The notes: generated from the sequence alone by a model not told the origin. Counted from the stretch's first letter, positions 41,921 through 56,360 are shown. The stretch is DNA of 64,000 bases from Bombus terrestris (GCF_910591885.1 NW_025963572.1:1-64000), one strand, 5' to 3'. Translations and numbers: made by a program.

Positions 41921-44290
41921 AACGTGGGACAACGTGGGACAACGTGGGACATCGTGGGACAACGTGGGACAACGTGGGACAACGTGGGACAACGTGGGAC
42001 AACGTGGGACACCGTTGGACATCGTTGGACACCGTGGGACACCGTGGGACAACGTGGGACAACGTGGGACAACGTGGGACAACGTGGGACAACGTGGGAA
42101 ACCATGGAACAACGTGGGACAACGTGGGACACCGTTGGACATCGTTGGACAACGTGGGACAACGTGGGACAACGTGGGACAACGTGGGACAACGTGGGAC
42201 AACGTGGGACACCGTTGGACACCGTGGGACACCGTTGGACACCGTTGGACATCGTTGGACACCGTGGGACAACGTGGGACAACGTGGGACAACGTGGGAC
42301 AACGTGGGACAACGTGGGACAACGTGGGACAACGTGGGACAACGTGGGACAACGTGGGACAACGTGGGACACCGTTGGACAACGTGGGACACCGTTGGAC
42401 ATCGTTGGACACCGTGGGACAACGTGGGACAACGTGGGACAACGTGGGACAACGTGGGACAACGTGGGACACCGTTGGACATCGTTGGACATCGTTGGAC
42501 ATCGTGGGACACCGTTGGACACCGTTGGACATCGTTGGACATCGTTGGACATCGTGGGACACCGTTGGACATCGTTGGACATCGTTGGACACCGTTGGAC
42601 ATCGTTGGACACCGTTGGACATCGTTGGACATCGTTGGACATCGTGGGACAAGGTTGGACACCGTTGGACACCGTTGGACATCGTTGGACATCGTTGGAC
42701 ATCGTGGGACACCGTTGGACATCGTTGGACATCGTTGGACACCGTTGGACATCGTTGGACACCGTTGGACATCGTTGGACACCGTGGGACAACGTGGGAC
42801 AACGTGGGACAACGTGGGACAACGTGGGACAACGTGGGACACCGTTGGACATCGTTGGACATCGTTGGACATCGTGGGACACCGTTGGACAACGTGGGAC
42901 AACGTGGGACAACGTGGGACAACGTGGGACATCGTTGGACATCGTTGGACATCGTGGGACACCGTTGGACATCGTTGGACATCGTTGGACACCGTTGGAC
43001 ATCGTTGGACACCGTTGGACATCGTTGGACATCGTTGGACATCGTGGGACAAGGTTGGACACCGTTGGACACCGTTGGACATCGTTGGACATCGTTGGAC
43101 ATCGTGGGACACCGTTGGACATCGTTGGACATCGTTGGACACCGTTGGACATCGTTGGACACCGTTGGACATCGTTGGACACCGTGGGACAACGTGGGAC
43201 AACGTGGGACAACGTGGGACAACGTGGGACAACGTGGGACACCGTTGGACATCGTTGGACATCGTTGGACATCGTGGGACACCGTTGGACAACGTGGGAC
43301 AACGTGGGACAACGTGGGACAACGTGGGACAACGTGGGACAACGTGGGACACCGTTGGACACCGTTGGACACCGTTGGACACCGTTGGACATCGTTGGAC
43401 ACCGTGGGACAACGTGGGACAACGTGGGACAACGTGGGAAACCATGGAACAACGTGGGACAACGTGGGACACCGTTGGACATCGTTGGACATCGTTGGAC
43501 ACCGTGGGATAACGTGGGACAACGTGGGAAAACGTGGGACAACGTGGGACACCGTTGGACATCGCTGGACACCGTTGGACATCGTTGGACACCGTGGGAC
43601 AACGTGGGACAACGCGGGACAACGTGGGACAACGTGGGACAACGTGGGACAACGTGGGACAACGTGGGACAACGTGGGACAACGTGGGACAACGTGGGAC
43701 AACGTGGGACAACGTGGGACAACGTGGGACATCGTGGGACAACGTGGGACAACGTGGGACAACGTGGGACAACGTGGGACATCGTTGGACACCGTTGGAC
43801 ACCGTGGGACAACGTGGGACAACGTGGGACAACGTGGGACAACGTGGGACAACGTGGGACAACGTGGGACAACGTGGGACAACGTGGGACAACGTGGGAC
43901 AACGTGGGACAACGTGGGACAACGTGGGACAACGTGGGACAACGTGGGACAACGTGGGACAACGTGGGACATCGTGGGACAACGTGGGACAACGTGGGAC
44001 AACGTGGGACAACGTGGGACAACGTGGGACACCGTTGGACATCGTTGGACACCGTGGGACAACGTGGGACAACGTGGGACAACGTGGGACACCGTTGGAC
44101 ACCGTTGGACACCGTTGGACACCGTTGGACATCGTTGGACACCGTGGGACAACGTGGGACAACGTGGGACAACGTGGGAAACCATGGAACAACGTGGGAC
44201 AACGTGGGACACCGTTGGACATCGTTGGACAACGTGGGACAACGTGGGACAACGTGGGACAACGTGGGACAACGTGGGACAACGTGGGAC
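41921..44290. repeat. 2,340-bp tandem duplication, copy 2
   Basis: Second copy, with markers at equivalent positions: aaggttggac at 42,651 and 43,051, accgtgggat at 43,501, acatcgctgg at 43,561 and accatggaac at 42,101, 43,441 and 44,181. Confidence 0.9.
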
Positions 44291-45590
44291 AACGTGGGAC
44301 ACCGTTGGACACCGTGGGACACCGTTGGACACCGTTGGACATCGTTGGACACCGTGGGACAACGTGGGACAACGTGGGACAACGTGGGACAACGTGGGAC
44401 AACGTTGGACAACGTGGGACAACGTGGGACAACGTGGGACAACGTGGGACAACGTGGGACAACGTGGGACATCGTGGGACAACGTGGGACAACGTGGGAC
44501 AACGTGGGACAACGTGGGACACCGTTGGACAACGTGGGACACCGTTGGACATCGTTGGACACCGTGGGACAACGTGGGACAACGTGGGACCACGTGGGAC
44601 AACGTGGGACAACGTGGGACAACGTGGGACAACGTGGGACAACGTGGGACAACGTGGGACAACGTGGGACAACGTGGGACATCGTGGGACAACGTGGGAC
44701 AACGTGGGACAACGTGGGACAACGTGGGACAACGTGGGACACCGTTGGACATCGTTGGACACCGTGGGACACCGTGGGACAACGTGGGACAACGTGGGAC
44801 AACGTGGGACACCGTTGGACATCGTTGGACATCGTTGGACATCGTGGGACACCGTTGGACACCGTTGGACATCGTTGGACATCGTTGGACATCGTGGGAC
44901 ACCGTTGGACATCGTTGGACATCGTTGGACACCGTTGGACATCGTTGGACACCGTTGGACATCGTTGGACATCGTTGGACATCGTGGGACAAGGTTGGAC
45001 ACCGTTGGACACCGTTGGACATCGTTGGACATCGTTGGACATCGTGGGACACCGTTGGACATCGTTGGACATCGTTGGACACCGTTGGACATCGTTGGAC
45101 ACCGTTGGACATCGTTGGACACCGTGGGACAACGTGGGACAACGTGGGACACCGTTGGACATCGTTGGACATCGTTGGACACCGTTGGACATCGTTGGAC
45201 ATCGTTGGACATCGTTGGACACCGTTGGACACCGTTGGACACCGTTGGACATCGTTGGACACCGTGGGACAACGTGGGACAACGTGGGACAACGTGGGAC
45301 AACGTGGGACAACGTGGGACAACGTGGGACATCGTGGGACAACGTGGGACAACGTGGGACAACGTGGGACAACGTGGGACAACGTGGGCCTACGTTGGAC
45401 ACCGTGGGACACCGTTGGACACCGTTGGACATCGTTGGACATCGTGGGACAACGTGGGACAACGTGGGACAACGTGGGACAACGTGGGACAACGTGGGAC
45501 AACGTGGGACAACGTGGGACATCGTGGGACAACGTGGGACAAGGTGGGACAACGTGGGACAACGTGGGACAACGTGGGACACCGTTGGAC

Positions 45591-48500
45591 ACCGTGGGAC
45601 ACCGTTGGACACCGTTGGACATCGTTGGACATCGTGGGACAACGTGGGACAACGTGGGACAACGTGGGACAACGTGGGACAACGTGGGACAACGTGGGAC
45701 AACGTGGGACATCGTGGGACAACGTGGGACAACGTGGGACAACGTGGGACAACGTGGGACAACGTGGGACACCGTTGGACATCGTTGGACACCGTGGGAC
45801 AACGTGGGACAACGTGGGACAACGTGGGAAACCATGGAACAACGTGGGACAACGTGGGACACCGTTGGACATCGTTGGACAACGTGGGACAACGTGGGAC
45901 AACGTGGGACAACGTGGGACAACGTGGGACAACGTGGGACAACGTGGGACACCGTTGGACACCGTGGGACACCGTTGGACACCGTTGGACATCTTTGGAC
46001 ACCGTGGGACAACGTGGGACAACGTGGGACAACGTGGGACAACGTGGGACAACGTGGGACAACGTGGGACAACGTGGGACAACGTGGGACAACGTGGGAC
46101 ACCGTTGGACATCGTTGGACATCGTTGGACACCGTTGGACATCGTTGGACACCGTTGGACATCGTTGGACATCGTTGGACATCGTGGGACACCGTTGGAC
46201 ATCGTTGGACATCGTTGGACACCGTTGGACATCGTTGGACATCGTTGGACATCGTTGGACACCGTTGGACACCGTTGGACACCGTTGGACATCGTTGGAC
46301 ACCGTGGGACAACGTGGGACAACGTGGGACAACGTGGGACAACGTGGGACAACGTGGGACAACGTGGGACATCGTGGGACAACGTGGGACAACGTGGGAC
46401 AACGTGGGACAACGTGGGACAACGTGGGACACCGTTGGACACCGTGGGACACCGTTGGACACCGTTGGACATCGTTGGACATCGTGGGACAACGTGGGAC
46501 AACGTGGGACAACGTGGGACAACGTGGGACAACGTGGGACAACGTGGGACAACGTGGGACATCGTGGGACAACGTGGGACAACGTGGGACAACGTGGGAC
46601 AACGTGGGACAACGTGGGACACCGTTGGACATCGTTGGACACCGTGGGACAACGTGGGACAACGTGGGACAACGTGGGACACCGTTGGACACCGTTGGAC
46701 ACCGTTGGACACCGTTGGACACCGTTGGACACCGTTGGACATCGTTGGACACCGTGGGACAACGTGGGACAACGTGGGACAACGTGGGACAACGTGGGAC
46801 AACGTGGGACAACGTGGGACACCGTTGGACATCGTTGGACATCGTTGGACATCGTGGGACACCGTTGGACATCGTTGGACATCGTTGGACACCGTTGGAC
46901 ACCGTTGGACAACGTGGGACATCGTGGGACAACGTGGGACAACGTGGGACAACGTGGGACAACGTGGGACTCCGTTGGACACAGTGGGACACCGTTGGAC
47001 ACCGTTGGACACCGTTGGACATCGTTGGACATCGTTGGACATCGTGGGACACCGTTGGACATCGTTGGACATCGTTGGACACCGTTGGACATCGTTGGAC
47101 ACCGTTGGACATCGTTGGACACCGTGGGACAACGTGGGACAACGTGGGACAACGTGGGACAACGTGGGACAACGTGGGACACCGTTGGACATCGTTGGAC
47201 ATCGTTGGACATCGTGGGACACTGTTGGACACCGTTGGACATCGTTGGACATCGTTGGACATCGTGGGACATCGTTGGACATCGTGGGACACCGTTGGAC
47301 ATCGTTGGACATCGTTGGACACCGTTGGACATCGTTGGACATCGTTGGACATCGTTGGACACCGTTGGACACCGTTGGACACCGTTGGACATCGTTGGAC
47401 ACCGTGGGACAACGTGGGACAACGTGGGACAACGTGACACAACGTGGGACAACGTGGGACAACGTGGGACATCGTGGGACAACGTGGGACAACGTGGGAC
47501 AACGTGGGACAACGTGGGACAACGTGGGACACCGTTGGACACCGTGGGACACCGTTGGACACCGTTGGACATCGTTGGACATCGTGGGACAACGTGGGAC
47601 AACGTGGGACAACGTGGGACAACGTGGGACAACGTGGGACAACGTGGGACAACGTGGGACATCGTGGGACAACGTGGGACAACGTGGGACAACGTGGGAC
47701 AACGTGGGACAACGTGGGACACCGTTGGACACCGTGGGACACCGTTGGACACCGTTGGACATCGTTGGACATCGTGGGACAACGTGGGACAACGTGGGAC
47801 AACGTGGGACAACGTGGGACAACGTGGGACAACGTGGGACAACGTGGGACATCGTGGGACAACGTGGGACAACGTGGGACAACGTGGGACAACGTGGGAC
47901 AACGTGGGACACCGTTGGACATCGTTGGACACCGTGGGACAACGTGGGACAACGTGGGACAACGTGGGAAACCATGGAACAACGTGGGACAACGTGGGAC
48001 ACCGTTGGACATCGTTGGACAACGTGGGACAACGTGGGACAACGTGGGACAACGTGGGACAACGTGGGACAACGTGGGACAACGTGGGACACCGTTGGAC
48101 ACCGTGGGACACCGTTGGACACCGTTGGACATCGTTGGACACCGTGGGACAACGTGGGACAACGTGGGACAACGTGGGACAACGTGGGACAACGTGGGAC
48201 AACGTGGGACAACGTGGGACAACGTGGGACAACGTGGGACAACGTGGGACAACGTGGGACACCGTTGGACAACGTGGGACAACGTGGGACATCGTTGGAC
48301 ACCGTTGGACACCGTGGGACAACGTGGGACAACGTGGGACAACGTGGGACAACGTGGGACAACGTGGGACAACGTTGGACAACGTGGGACAACGTGGGAC
48401 AACGTGGGACAACGTGGGACAACGTGGGACAACGTGGGACATCGTGGGGCAACGTGGGACAACGTGGGACAACGTGGGACAACGTGGGACACCGTTGGAC

Positions 48501-48740
48501 AACGTGGGACACCGTTGGACATCGTTGGACACCGTGGGACAACGTGGGACAACGTGGGACCACGTGGGACAACGTGGGACAACGTGGGACAACGTGGGAC
48601 AACGTGGGACAACGTGGGACAACGTGGGACAACGTGGGACAACGTGGGACATCGTGGGACAACGTGGGACAACGTGGGACAACGTGGGACAACGTGGGAC
48701 AACGTGGGACACCGTTGGACATCGTTGGACACCGTGGGAC
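45591..48740. repeat. Dispersed duplicate B, copy 2 (partner 23,991-26,790)
   Basis: Second copy, about 350 bp longer because of extra units at roughly 47,791-48,250. It sits between modules that otherwise carry the accgtgggat and aaggttggac markers (38.6-45.0 and 49.3-52.2 kb), so it looks like a block placed into, or left between, members of a different higher-order family. Copy-specific changes include tccgttggac (46,971), actgttggac (47,221) and atcgtggggc (48,441). Confidence 0.83.
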
Positions 48741-50070
48741 ACCGTTGGACATCGTTGGACACCGTGGGACAACGTGGGACAACGTGGGACAACGTGGGAC
48801 AACGTGGGACAACGTGGGACAACGTGGGACATCGTGGGACAACGTGGGACAACGTGGGACAACGTGGGACAACGTGGGACAACGTGGGACACCGTTGGAC
48901 ACCGTGGGACACCGTTGGACACCGTTGGACATCGTTGGACATCGTGGGACAACGTGGGACAACGTGGGACAACGTGGGACAACGTGGGACAACGTGGGAC
49001 AACGTGGGACAACGTGGGACATCGTGGGACAACGTGGGACACCGTGGGACAACGTGGGACAACGTGGGACAACGTGGGACACCGTTGGACACCGTGGGAC
49101 ACCGTTGGACATCGTTGGACATCGTTGGACATCGTGGGACAACGTGGGACAACGTGGGACAACGTGGGACAACGTGGGACAACGTGGGACAACGTGGGAC
49201 ACCGTTGGACACCGTTGGACACCGTTGGACACCGTTGGACATCGTTGGACACCGTGGGACAACGTGGGACAACGTGGGACAACGTGGGAAACCATGGAAC
49301 AACGTGGGACAACGTGGGACACCGTTGGACATCGTTGGACATCGTTGGACACCGTGGGATAACGTGGGACAACGTGGGAAAACGTGGGACAACGTGGGAC
49401 ACCGTTGGACATCGCTGGACACCGTTGGACATCGTTGGACACCGTGGGACAACGTGGGACAACGCGGGACAACGTGGGACAACGTGGGACAACGTGGGAC
49501 ACCGTTGGACACCGTTGGACATCGTTGGACATCGTGGGACAACGTGGGACAACGTGGGACAACGTGGGACAACGTGGGACAACGTGGGACAACGTGGGAC
49601 ACCGTTGGACACCGTTGGACACCGTTGGACACCGTTGGACATCGTTGGACACCGTGGGACAACGTGGGACAACGTGGGACAACGTGGGAAACCATGGAAC
49701 AACGTGGGACAACGTGGGACACCGTTGGACATCGTTGGACATCGTTGGACACCGTGGGATAACGTGGGACAACGTGGGAAAACGTGGGACAACGTGGGAC
49801 ACCGTTGGACATCGCTGGACACCGTTGGACATCGTTGGACACCGTGGGACAACGTGGGACAACGCGGGACAACGTGGGACAACGTGGGACAACGTGGGAC
49901 AACGTGGGACAACGTGGGACAACGTGGGACAACGTGGGACAACGTGGGACAACGTGGGACAACGTGGGACAACGTGGGACAACGTGGGACATCGTGGGAC
50001 AACGTGGGACAACGTGGGACAACGTGGGACAACGTGGGACATCGTTGGACACCGTTGGACACCGTGGGAC

Positions 50071-50240
50071 AACGTGGGACAACGTGGGACAACGTGGGAC
50101 AACGTGGGACAACGTGGGACAACGTGGGACAACGTGGGACAACGTGGGACAACGTGGGACAACGTGGGACAACGTGGGACAACGTGGGACAACGTGGGAC
50201 AACGTGGGACAACGTGGGACAACGTGGGACAACGTGGGAC
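50071..50240 (+). other. Longest uniform acaacgtggg run; G-quadruplex pattern
   Basis: Seventeen identical acaacgtggg units in a row, the longest such run I noticed. Each GGG is separated from the next by the seven bases acaacgt, so any four neighbours meet the usual G3-N(1-7) quadruplex pattern on the + strand, with the complementary C-rich pattern on the - strand. The same pattern occurs in every GTGGG block of the window. Confidence 0.75.
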
Positions 50241-51310
50241 ATCGTGGGACAACGTGGGACAACGTGGGACAACGTGGGACAACGTGGGACAACGTGGGAC
50301 ACCGTTGGACATCGTTGGACACCGTGGGACAACGTGGGACAACGTGGGACAACGTGGGACGCCGTTGGACACCGTTGGACACCGTTGGACACCGTTGGAC
50401 ATCGTTGGACACCGTGGGACAACGTGGGACAACGTGGGACAACGTGGGAAACCATGGAACAACGTGGGACAACGTGGGACACCGTTGGACATCGTTGGAC
50501 AACGAGGGACAACGTGGGACAACGTGGGACAACGTGGGACAACGTGGGACAACGTGGGACAACGTGGGACACCGTTGGACACCGTGGGACACCGTTGGAC
50601 ACCGTTGGACATCGTTGGACACCGTGGGACAACGTGGGACAACGTGGGACAACGTGGGACAACGTGGGACAACGTTGGACAACGTGGGACAACGTGGGAC
50701 AACGTGGGACATCGTGGGACAACGTGGGACAACGTGGGACAACGTGGGACAACGTGGGACACCGTTGGACATCGTTGGACACCGTGGGACACCGTGGGAC
50801 AACGTGGGACAACGTGGGACAACGTGGGACAACGTGGGACAACGTGGGAAACCATGGAACAACGTGGGACAACGTGGGACACCGTTGGACATCGTTGGAC
50901 AACGTGGGACAACGTGGGACAACGTGGGACAACGTGGGACAACGTGGGACAACGTGGGACACCGTTGGACACCGTGGGACACCGTTGGACACCGTTGGAC
51001 ATCGTTGGACACCGTGGGACAACGTGGGACAACGTGGGACAACGTGGGACAACGTGGGACAACGTGGGACAACGTGGGACAACGTGGGACAACGTGGGAC
51101 AACGTGGGACAACGTGGGACAACGTGGGACAACGTGGGACAACGTGGGACACCGTTGGACAACGTGGGACACCGTTGGACATCGTTGGACACCGTGGGAC
51201 AACGTGGGACAACGTGGGACAACGTGGGACAACGTGGGACAACGTGGGACACCGTTGGACATCGTTGGACATCGTTGGACATCGTGGGACACCGTTGGAC
51301 ACCGTTGGAC

Positions 51311-52000
51311 ATCGTTGGACATCGTTGGACAACGTGGGACACCGTTGGACATCGTTGGACATCGTTGGACACCGTTGGACATCGTTGGACACCGTTGGAC
51401 ATCGTTGGACATCGTTGGACATCGTGGGACAAGGTTGGACACCGTTGGACACCGTTGGACATCGTTGGACATCGTTGGACATCGTGGGACACCGTTGGAC
51501 ATCGTTGGACATCGTTGGACACCGTTGGACATCGTTGGACACCGTTGGACATCGTTGGACACCGTGGGACAACGTGGGACAACGTGGGACAACGTGGGAC
51601 AACGTGGGACAACGTGGGACACCGTTGGACATCGTTGGACATCGTTGGACATCGTGGGACACCGTTGGACAACGTGGGACAACGTGGGACAACGTGGGAC
51701 AACGTGGGACATCGTTGGACATCGTTGGACATCGTGGGACACCGTTGGACATCGTTGGACATCGTTGGACACCGTTGGACATCGTTGGACACCGTTGGAC
51801 ATCGTTGGACATCGTTGGACATCGTGGGACAAGGTTGGACACCGTTGGACACCGTTGGACATCGTTGGACATCGTTGGACATCGTGGGACACCGTTGGAC
51901 ATCGTTGGACATCGTTGGACACCGTTGGACATCGTTGGACACCGTTGGACATCGTTGGACACCGTGGGACAACGTGGGACAACGTGGGACAACGTGGGAC
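51311..52000. repeat. 400-bp tandem pair near 51.6 kb
   Basis: Copies at 51,311-51,710 and 51,711-52,000 (second partial) carry aaggttggac at 51,431 and 51,831. It belongs to the same module family as 40.2-41.0 kb: the surrounding 49.8-52.2 kb follows 38.6-41.2 kb in unit order at offsets near 11.0-11.1 kb, including the rare aacgagggac unit (39,421 and 50,501). Copy 1 has aacgtgggac at 51,331 where the others have atcgtgggac. Confidence 0.8.
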
Positions 52001-52140
52001 ATCGTGGGACAACGTGGGACAACGTGGGACAACGTGGGACAACGTGGGACAACGTGGGAAACCATGGAACAACGTGGGACAACGTGGGACACCGTTGGAC
52101 ATCGTTGGACATCGTTGGACACCGTGGGATAACGTGGGAC

Positions 52141-52150
52141 AACTTTTGAA
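52141..52150. repeat. Most diverged regular-length unit
   Basis: The unit aacttttgaa replaces the usual aacgtgggaa, giving three substitutions (g to t) in four bases. It lies directly after the accgtgggat marker module and keeps the 10-bp length. No other unit in the phase-locked array shows three clustered changes. Confidence 0.9.
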
Positions 52151-53330
52151 AACGTGGGACAACGTGGGACACCGTTGGACATCGCTGGACACCGTTGGAC
52201 ATCGTTGGACACCGTGGGACAACGTGGGACAACGCGGGACAACGTGGGACAACGTGGGACAACGTGGGACAACGTGGGACAACGTGGGACAACGTGGGAC
52301 AACGTGGGACATCGTGGGACAACGTGGGACAACGTGGGACAACGTGGGACACCGTTGGACACCGTTGGACACCGTTGGACACCGTTGGACATCGTTGGAC
52401 ACCGTGGGACAACGTGGGACAACGTGGGACAACGTGGGAAACCATGGAACAACGTGGGACAACGTGGGACAACGTGGGACAACGTGGGACAACGTGGGAC
52501 AACGTGGGAAACCATGGAACAACGTGGGACAACGTGGGACACCGTTGGACACCGTTGGACATCGTTGGACATCGTTGGACATCGTGGGACACCGTTGGAC
52601 ACCGTTGGACATCGTTGGACACCGTGGGACAACGTGGGACAACGTGGGACAACGTGGGACAACGTGGGACAACGTGGGACAACGTGGGACAACGTGGGAC
52701 AACGTGGGACAACGTGGGACAACGTGGGACAACGTGGGACAACGCGGGACAACGTGGGACACCGTTGGACATCGTTGGACACCGTGGGACACCGTGGGAC
52801 AACGTGGGACAACGTGGGACAACGTGGGACAACGTGGGACAACGTGGGAAACCATGGAACAACGTGGGACAACGTGGGACACCGTTGGACACCGTTGGAC
52901 ATCGTTGGACATCGTTGGACATCGTGGGACACCGTTGGACATCGTTGGACATCGTTGGACACCGTTGGACATCGTTGGACACCGTTGGACATCGTTGGAC
53001 ATCGTTGGACATCGTGGGACACCGTTGGACATCGTTGGACATCGTTGGACACCGTTGGACATCGTTGGACATCGTTGGACATCGTTGGACACCGTTGGAC
53101 ACCGTTGGACACCGTTGGACATCGTTGGACACCGTGGGACAACGTGGGACAACGTGGGACAACGTGGGACAACGTGGGACAACGTGGGACAACGTGGGAC
53201 ATCGTGGGACAACGTGGGACAACGTGGGACAACGTGGGACAACGTGGGACAACGTGGGACACCGTTGGACACCGTGGGACACCGTTGGACACCGTTGGAC
53301 ATCGTTGGACATCGTGGGACAACGTGGGAC

Positions 53331-55820
53331 ACCGTTGGACACCGTTGGACATCGTTGGACACCGTGGGACAACGTGGGACAACGTGGGACAACGTGGGAC
53401 AACGTGGGACAACGTGGGACAACGTGGGACATCGTGGGACAACGTGGGACAACGTGGGACAACGTGGGACAACGTGGGACAACGTGGGACACCGTTGGAC
53501 ACCGTGGGACACCGTTGGACACCGTTGGACAACGTTGGACACCGTGGGACAACGTGGGACAACGTGGGACAACGTGGGACAACGTGGGACAACGTGGGAC
53601 AACGTGGGACAACGTGGGACAACGTGGGACAACGTGGGACAACGTGGGACAACGTGGGACAACGTGGGACAACGTGGGACATCGTGGGACAACGTGGGAC
53701 AACGTGGGACAACGTGGGACAACGTGGGACATCGTTGGACACCGTTGGACATCGTTGGACACCGTGGGACAACGTGGGACAACGTGGGACAACGTGGGAC
53801 AACGTGGGACAACGTGGGACAACGTGGGACAACGTGGGACAACGTGAGACAACGTGGGACAACGTGGGAAAACGTGGGACAACGTGGGACAACGTGGGAC
53901 AACGTGGGACAACGTGGGACAACGTGGGACATCGTGGGACAACGTGGGACAACGTGGGACAACGTGGGACATCGTGGGACAACGTGGGACAACGTGGGAC
54001 AACGTGGGACAACGTGGGACAACGTGGGACACCGTTGGACACCGTTGGACACCGTTGGACACCGTTGGACATCGTTGGACACCGTGGGACAACGTGGGAC
54101 AACGTGGGAAACCATGGAACAACGTGGGACAACGTGGGACACCGTTGGACATCGTTGGACATCGTTGGACACCGTGGGACAACGTGGGACAACGTGGGAA
54201 AACGTGGGACAACGTGGGACACCGTTGGACATCGCTGGACACCGTTGGACATCGTTGGACACCGTGGGACAACGTGGGACAACGCGGGACAACGTGGGAC
54301 AACGTGGGACAACGTGGGACAACGTGGGACACCGTTGGACATCGTTGGACACCGTGGGACAACGTGGGACAACGTGGGACAACGTGGGACAACGTGGGAC
54401 AACGTGGGACAACGTGGGACAACGTGGGACAACGTGGGAAAACGTGGGACAACGTGGGACAACGTGGGACAACGTGGGACAACGTGGGACAACGTGGGAC
54501 ATCGTGGGACAACGTGGGACAACGTGGGACAACGTGGGACATCGTGGGACAACGTGGGACAACGTGGGACAACGTGGGACAACGTGGGACAACGTGGGAC
54601 ACCGTTGGACACCGTTGGACACCGTTGGACACCGTTGGACATCGTTGGACACCGTGGGACAACGTGGGACAACGTGGGACAACGTGGGAAACCATGGAAC
54701 AACGTGGGACAACGTGGGACACCGTTGGACATCGTTGGACATCGTTGGACACCGTGGGACAACGTGGGACAACGTGGGAAAACGTGGGACAACGTGGGAC
54801 ACCGTTGGACATCTCTGGACACCGTTGGACATCGTTGGACACCGTGGGACAACGTGGGACAACGCGGGACAACGTGGGACAACGTGGGACACCGTTGGAC
54901 ATCGTTGGACACCGTGGGACAACGTGGGACAACGTGGGACAACGTGGGACACCGTTGGACACCGTTGGACACCGTTGGACACCGTTGGACACCGTTGGAC
55001 ACCGTTGGACATCGTTGGACACCGTGGGACAACGTGGGACAACGTGGGACAACGTGGGACAACGTGGGACAACGTGGGACAACGTGGGACATCGTGGGAC
55101 AACGTGGGACAACGTGGGACAACGTGGGACAACGTGGGACAACGTGGGACACCGTTGGACACCGTGGGACACCGTTGGACACCGTTGGACATCGTTGGAC
55201 ACCGTGGGACAACGTGGGACAACGTGGGACAACGTGGGACAACGTGGGACAACGTGGGACAACGTGGGACAACGTGGGACAACGTGGGACAACGTGGGAC
55301 AACGTGGGACAACGTGGGACAACGTGGGACATCGTGGGACAACGTGGGACAACGTGGGACATCGTTGGACACCGTTGGACATCGTTGGACACCGTGGGAC
55401 AACGTGGGACAACGTGGGACAACGTGGGACAACGTGGGACAACGTGGGACAACGTGGGACAACGTGGGACAACGTGGGACAACGTGGGACAACGTGGGAA
55501 AACGTGGGACAACGTGGGACAACGTGGGACAACGTGGGACAACGTGGGACAACGTGGGACATCGTGGGACAACGTGGGACAACGTGGGACAACGTGGGAC
55601 ATCGTGGGACAACGTGGGACAACGTGGGACAACGTGGGACAACGTGGGACAACGTGGGACACCGTTGGACACCGTTGGACACCGTTGGACACCGTTGGAC
55701 ATCGTTGGACACCGTGGGACAACGTGGGACAACGTGGGAAACCATGGAACAGCGTGGGACAACGTGGGACACCGTTGGACATCGTTGGACATCGTTGGAC
55801 ACCGTGGGACAACGTGGGAC
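53331..55820. repeat. 2.75-kb tandem duplication, copy 1
   Basis: Unit order matches 56,081-58,590 at offsets of 2,750 to 2,770. Anchors are a run of six acaccgttgg units (54,951-55,010 and 57,701-57,760), acatcgctgg (54,231 and 56,981) and accatggaac followed by agcgtgggac (55,741 and 58,511). Private changes here are aacgtgagac (53,841) and atctctggac (54,811). Confidence 0.85.
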
Positions 55821-55850
55821 AACGTGGGACACCGTTGGACACCGTGGGAC

Positions 55851-56360
55851 ACCGTTGGACACCGTTGGACACCGTTGGACATCGTTGGACATCGTTGGAC
55901 ATCGTGGGACACCGTTGGACATCGTTGGACATCGTTGGACACCGTTGGACATCGTTGGACACCGTTGGACATCGTTGGACATCGTTGGACATCGTGGGAC
56001 ACCGTTGGACATCGTTGGACATCGTTGGACACCGTTGGACATCGTTGGACATCGTTAGACATCGTTGGACACCGTTGGACACCGTTGGACACCGTTGGAC
56101 ATCGTTGGACACCGTGGGACAACGTGGGACAACGTGGGACAACGTGGGACAACGTGGGACAACGTGGGACAACGTGGGACATCGTGGGACAACGTGGGAC
56201 AACGTGGGACAACGTGGGACAACGTGGGACAACGTGGGACACCGTTGGACACCGTGGGACACCGTTGGACACCGTTGGACATCGTTGGACACCGTGGGAC
56301 AACGTGGGACAACGTGGGACAACGTGGGACAACGTGGGACAACGTGGGACAACGTGGGAC
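55851..56360. repeat. Duplicate D, copy 2 (partner 34,371-34,880)
   Basis: Second copy, with atcgttagac at 56,051. It straddles the junction between the two 2.75-kb tandem copies at 53.3-58.6 kb. Confidence 0.82.

Noticed and set aside
16..47437. Two + strand frames of exactly equal length (7,197 codons, 16-21,609 and 25,844-47,437)
   Set aside because: The second length reflects the 21,600-base distance between the two aacgtgacac units of duplicate B. The first is set by the window edge and an unrelated atcgtgtgac unit. The equality appears to be chance.
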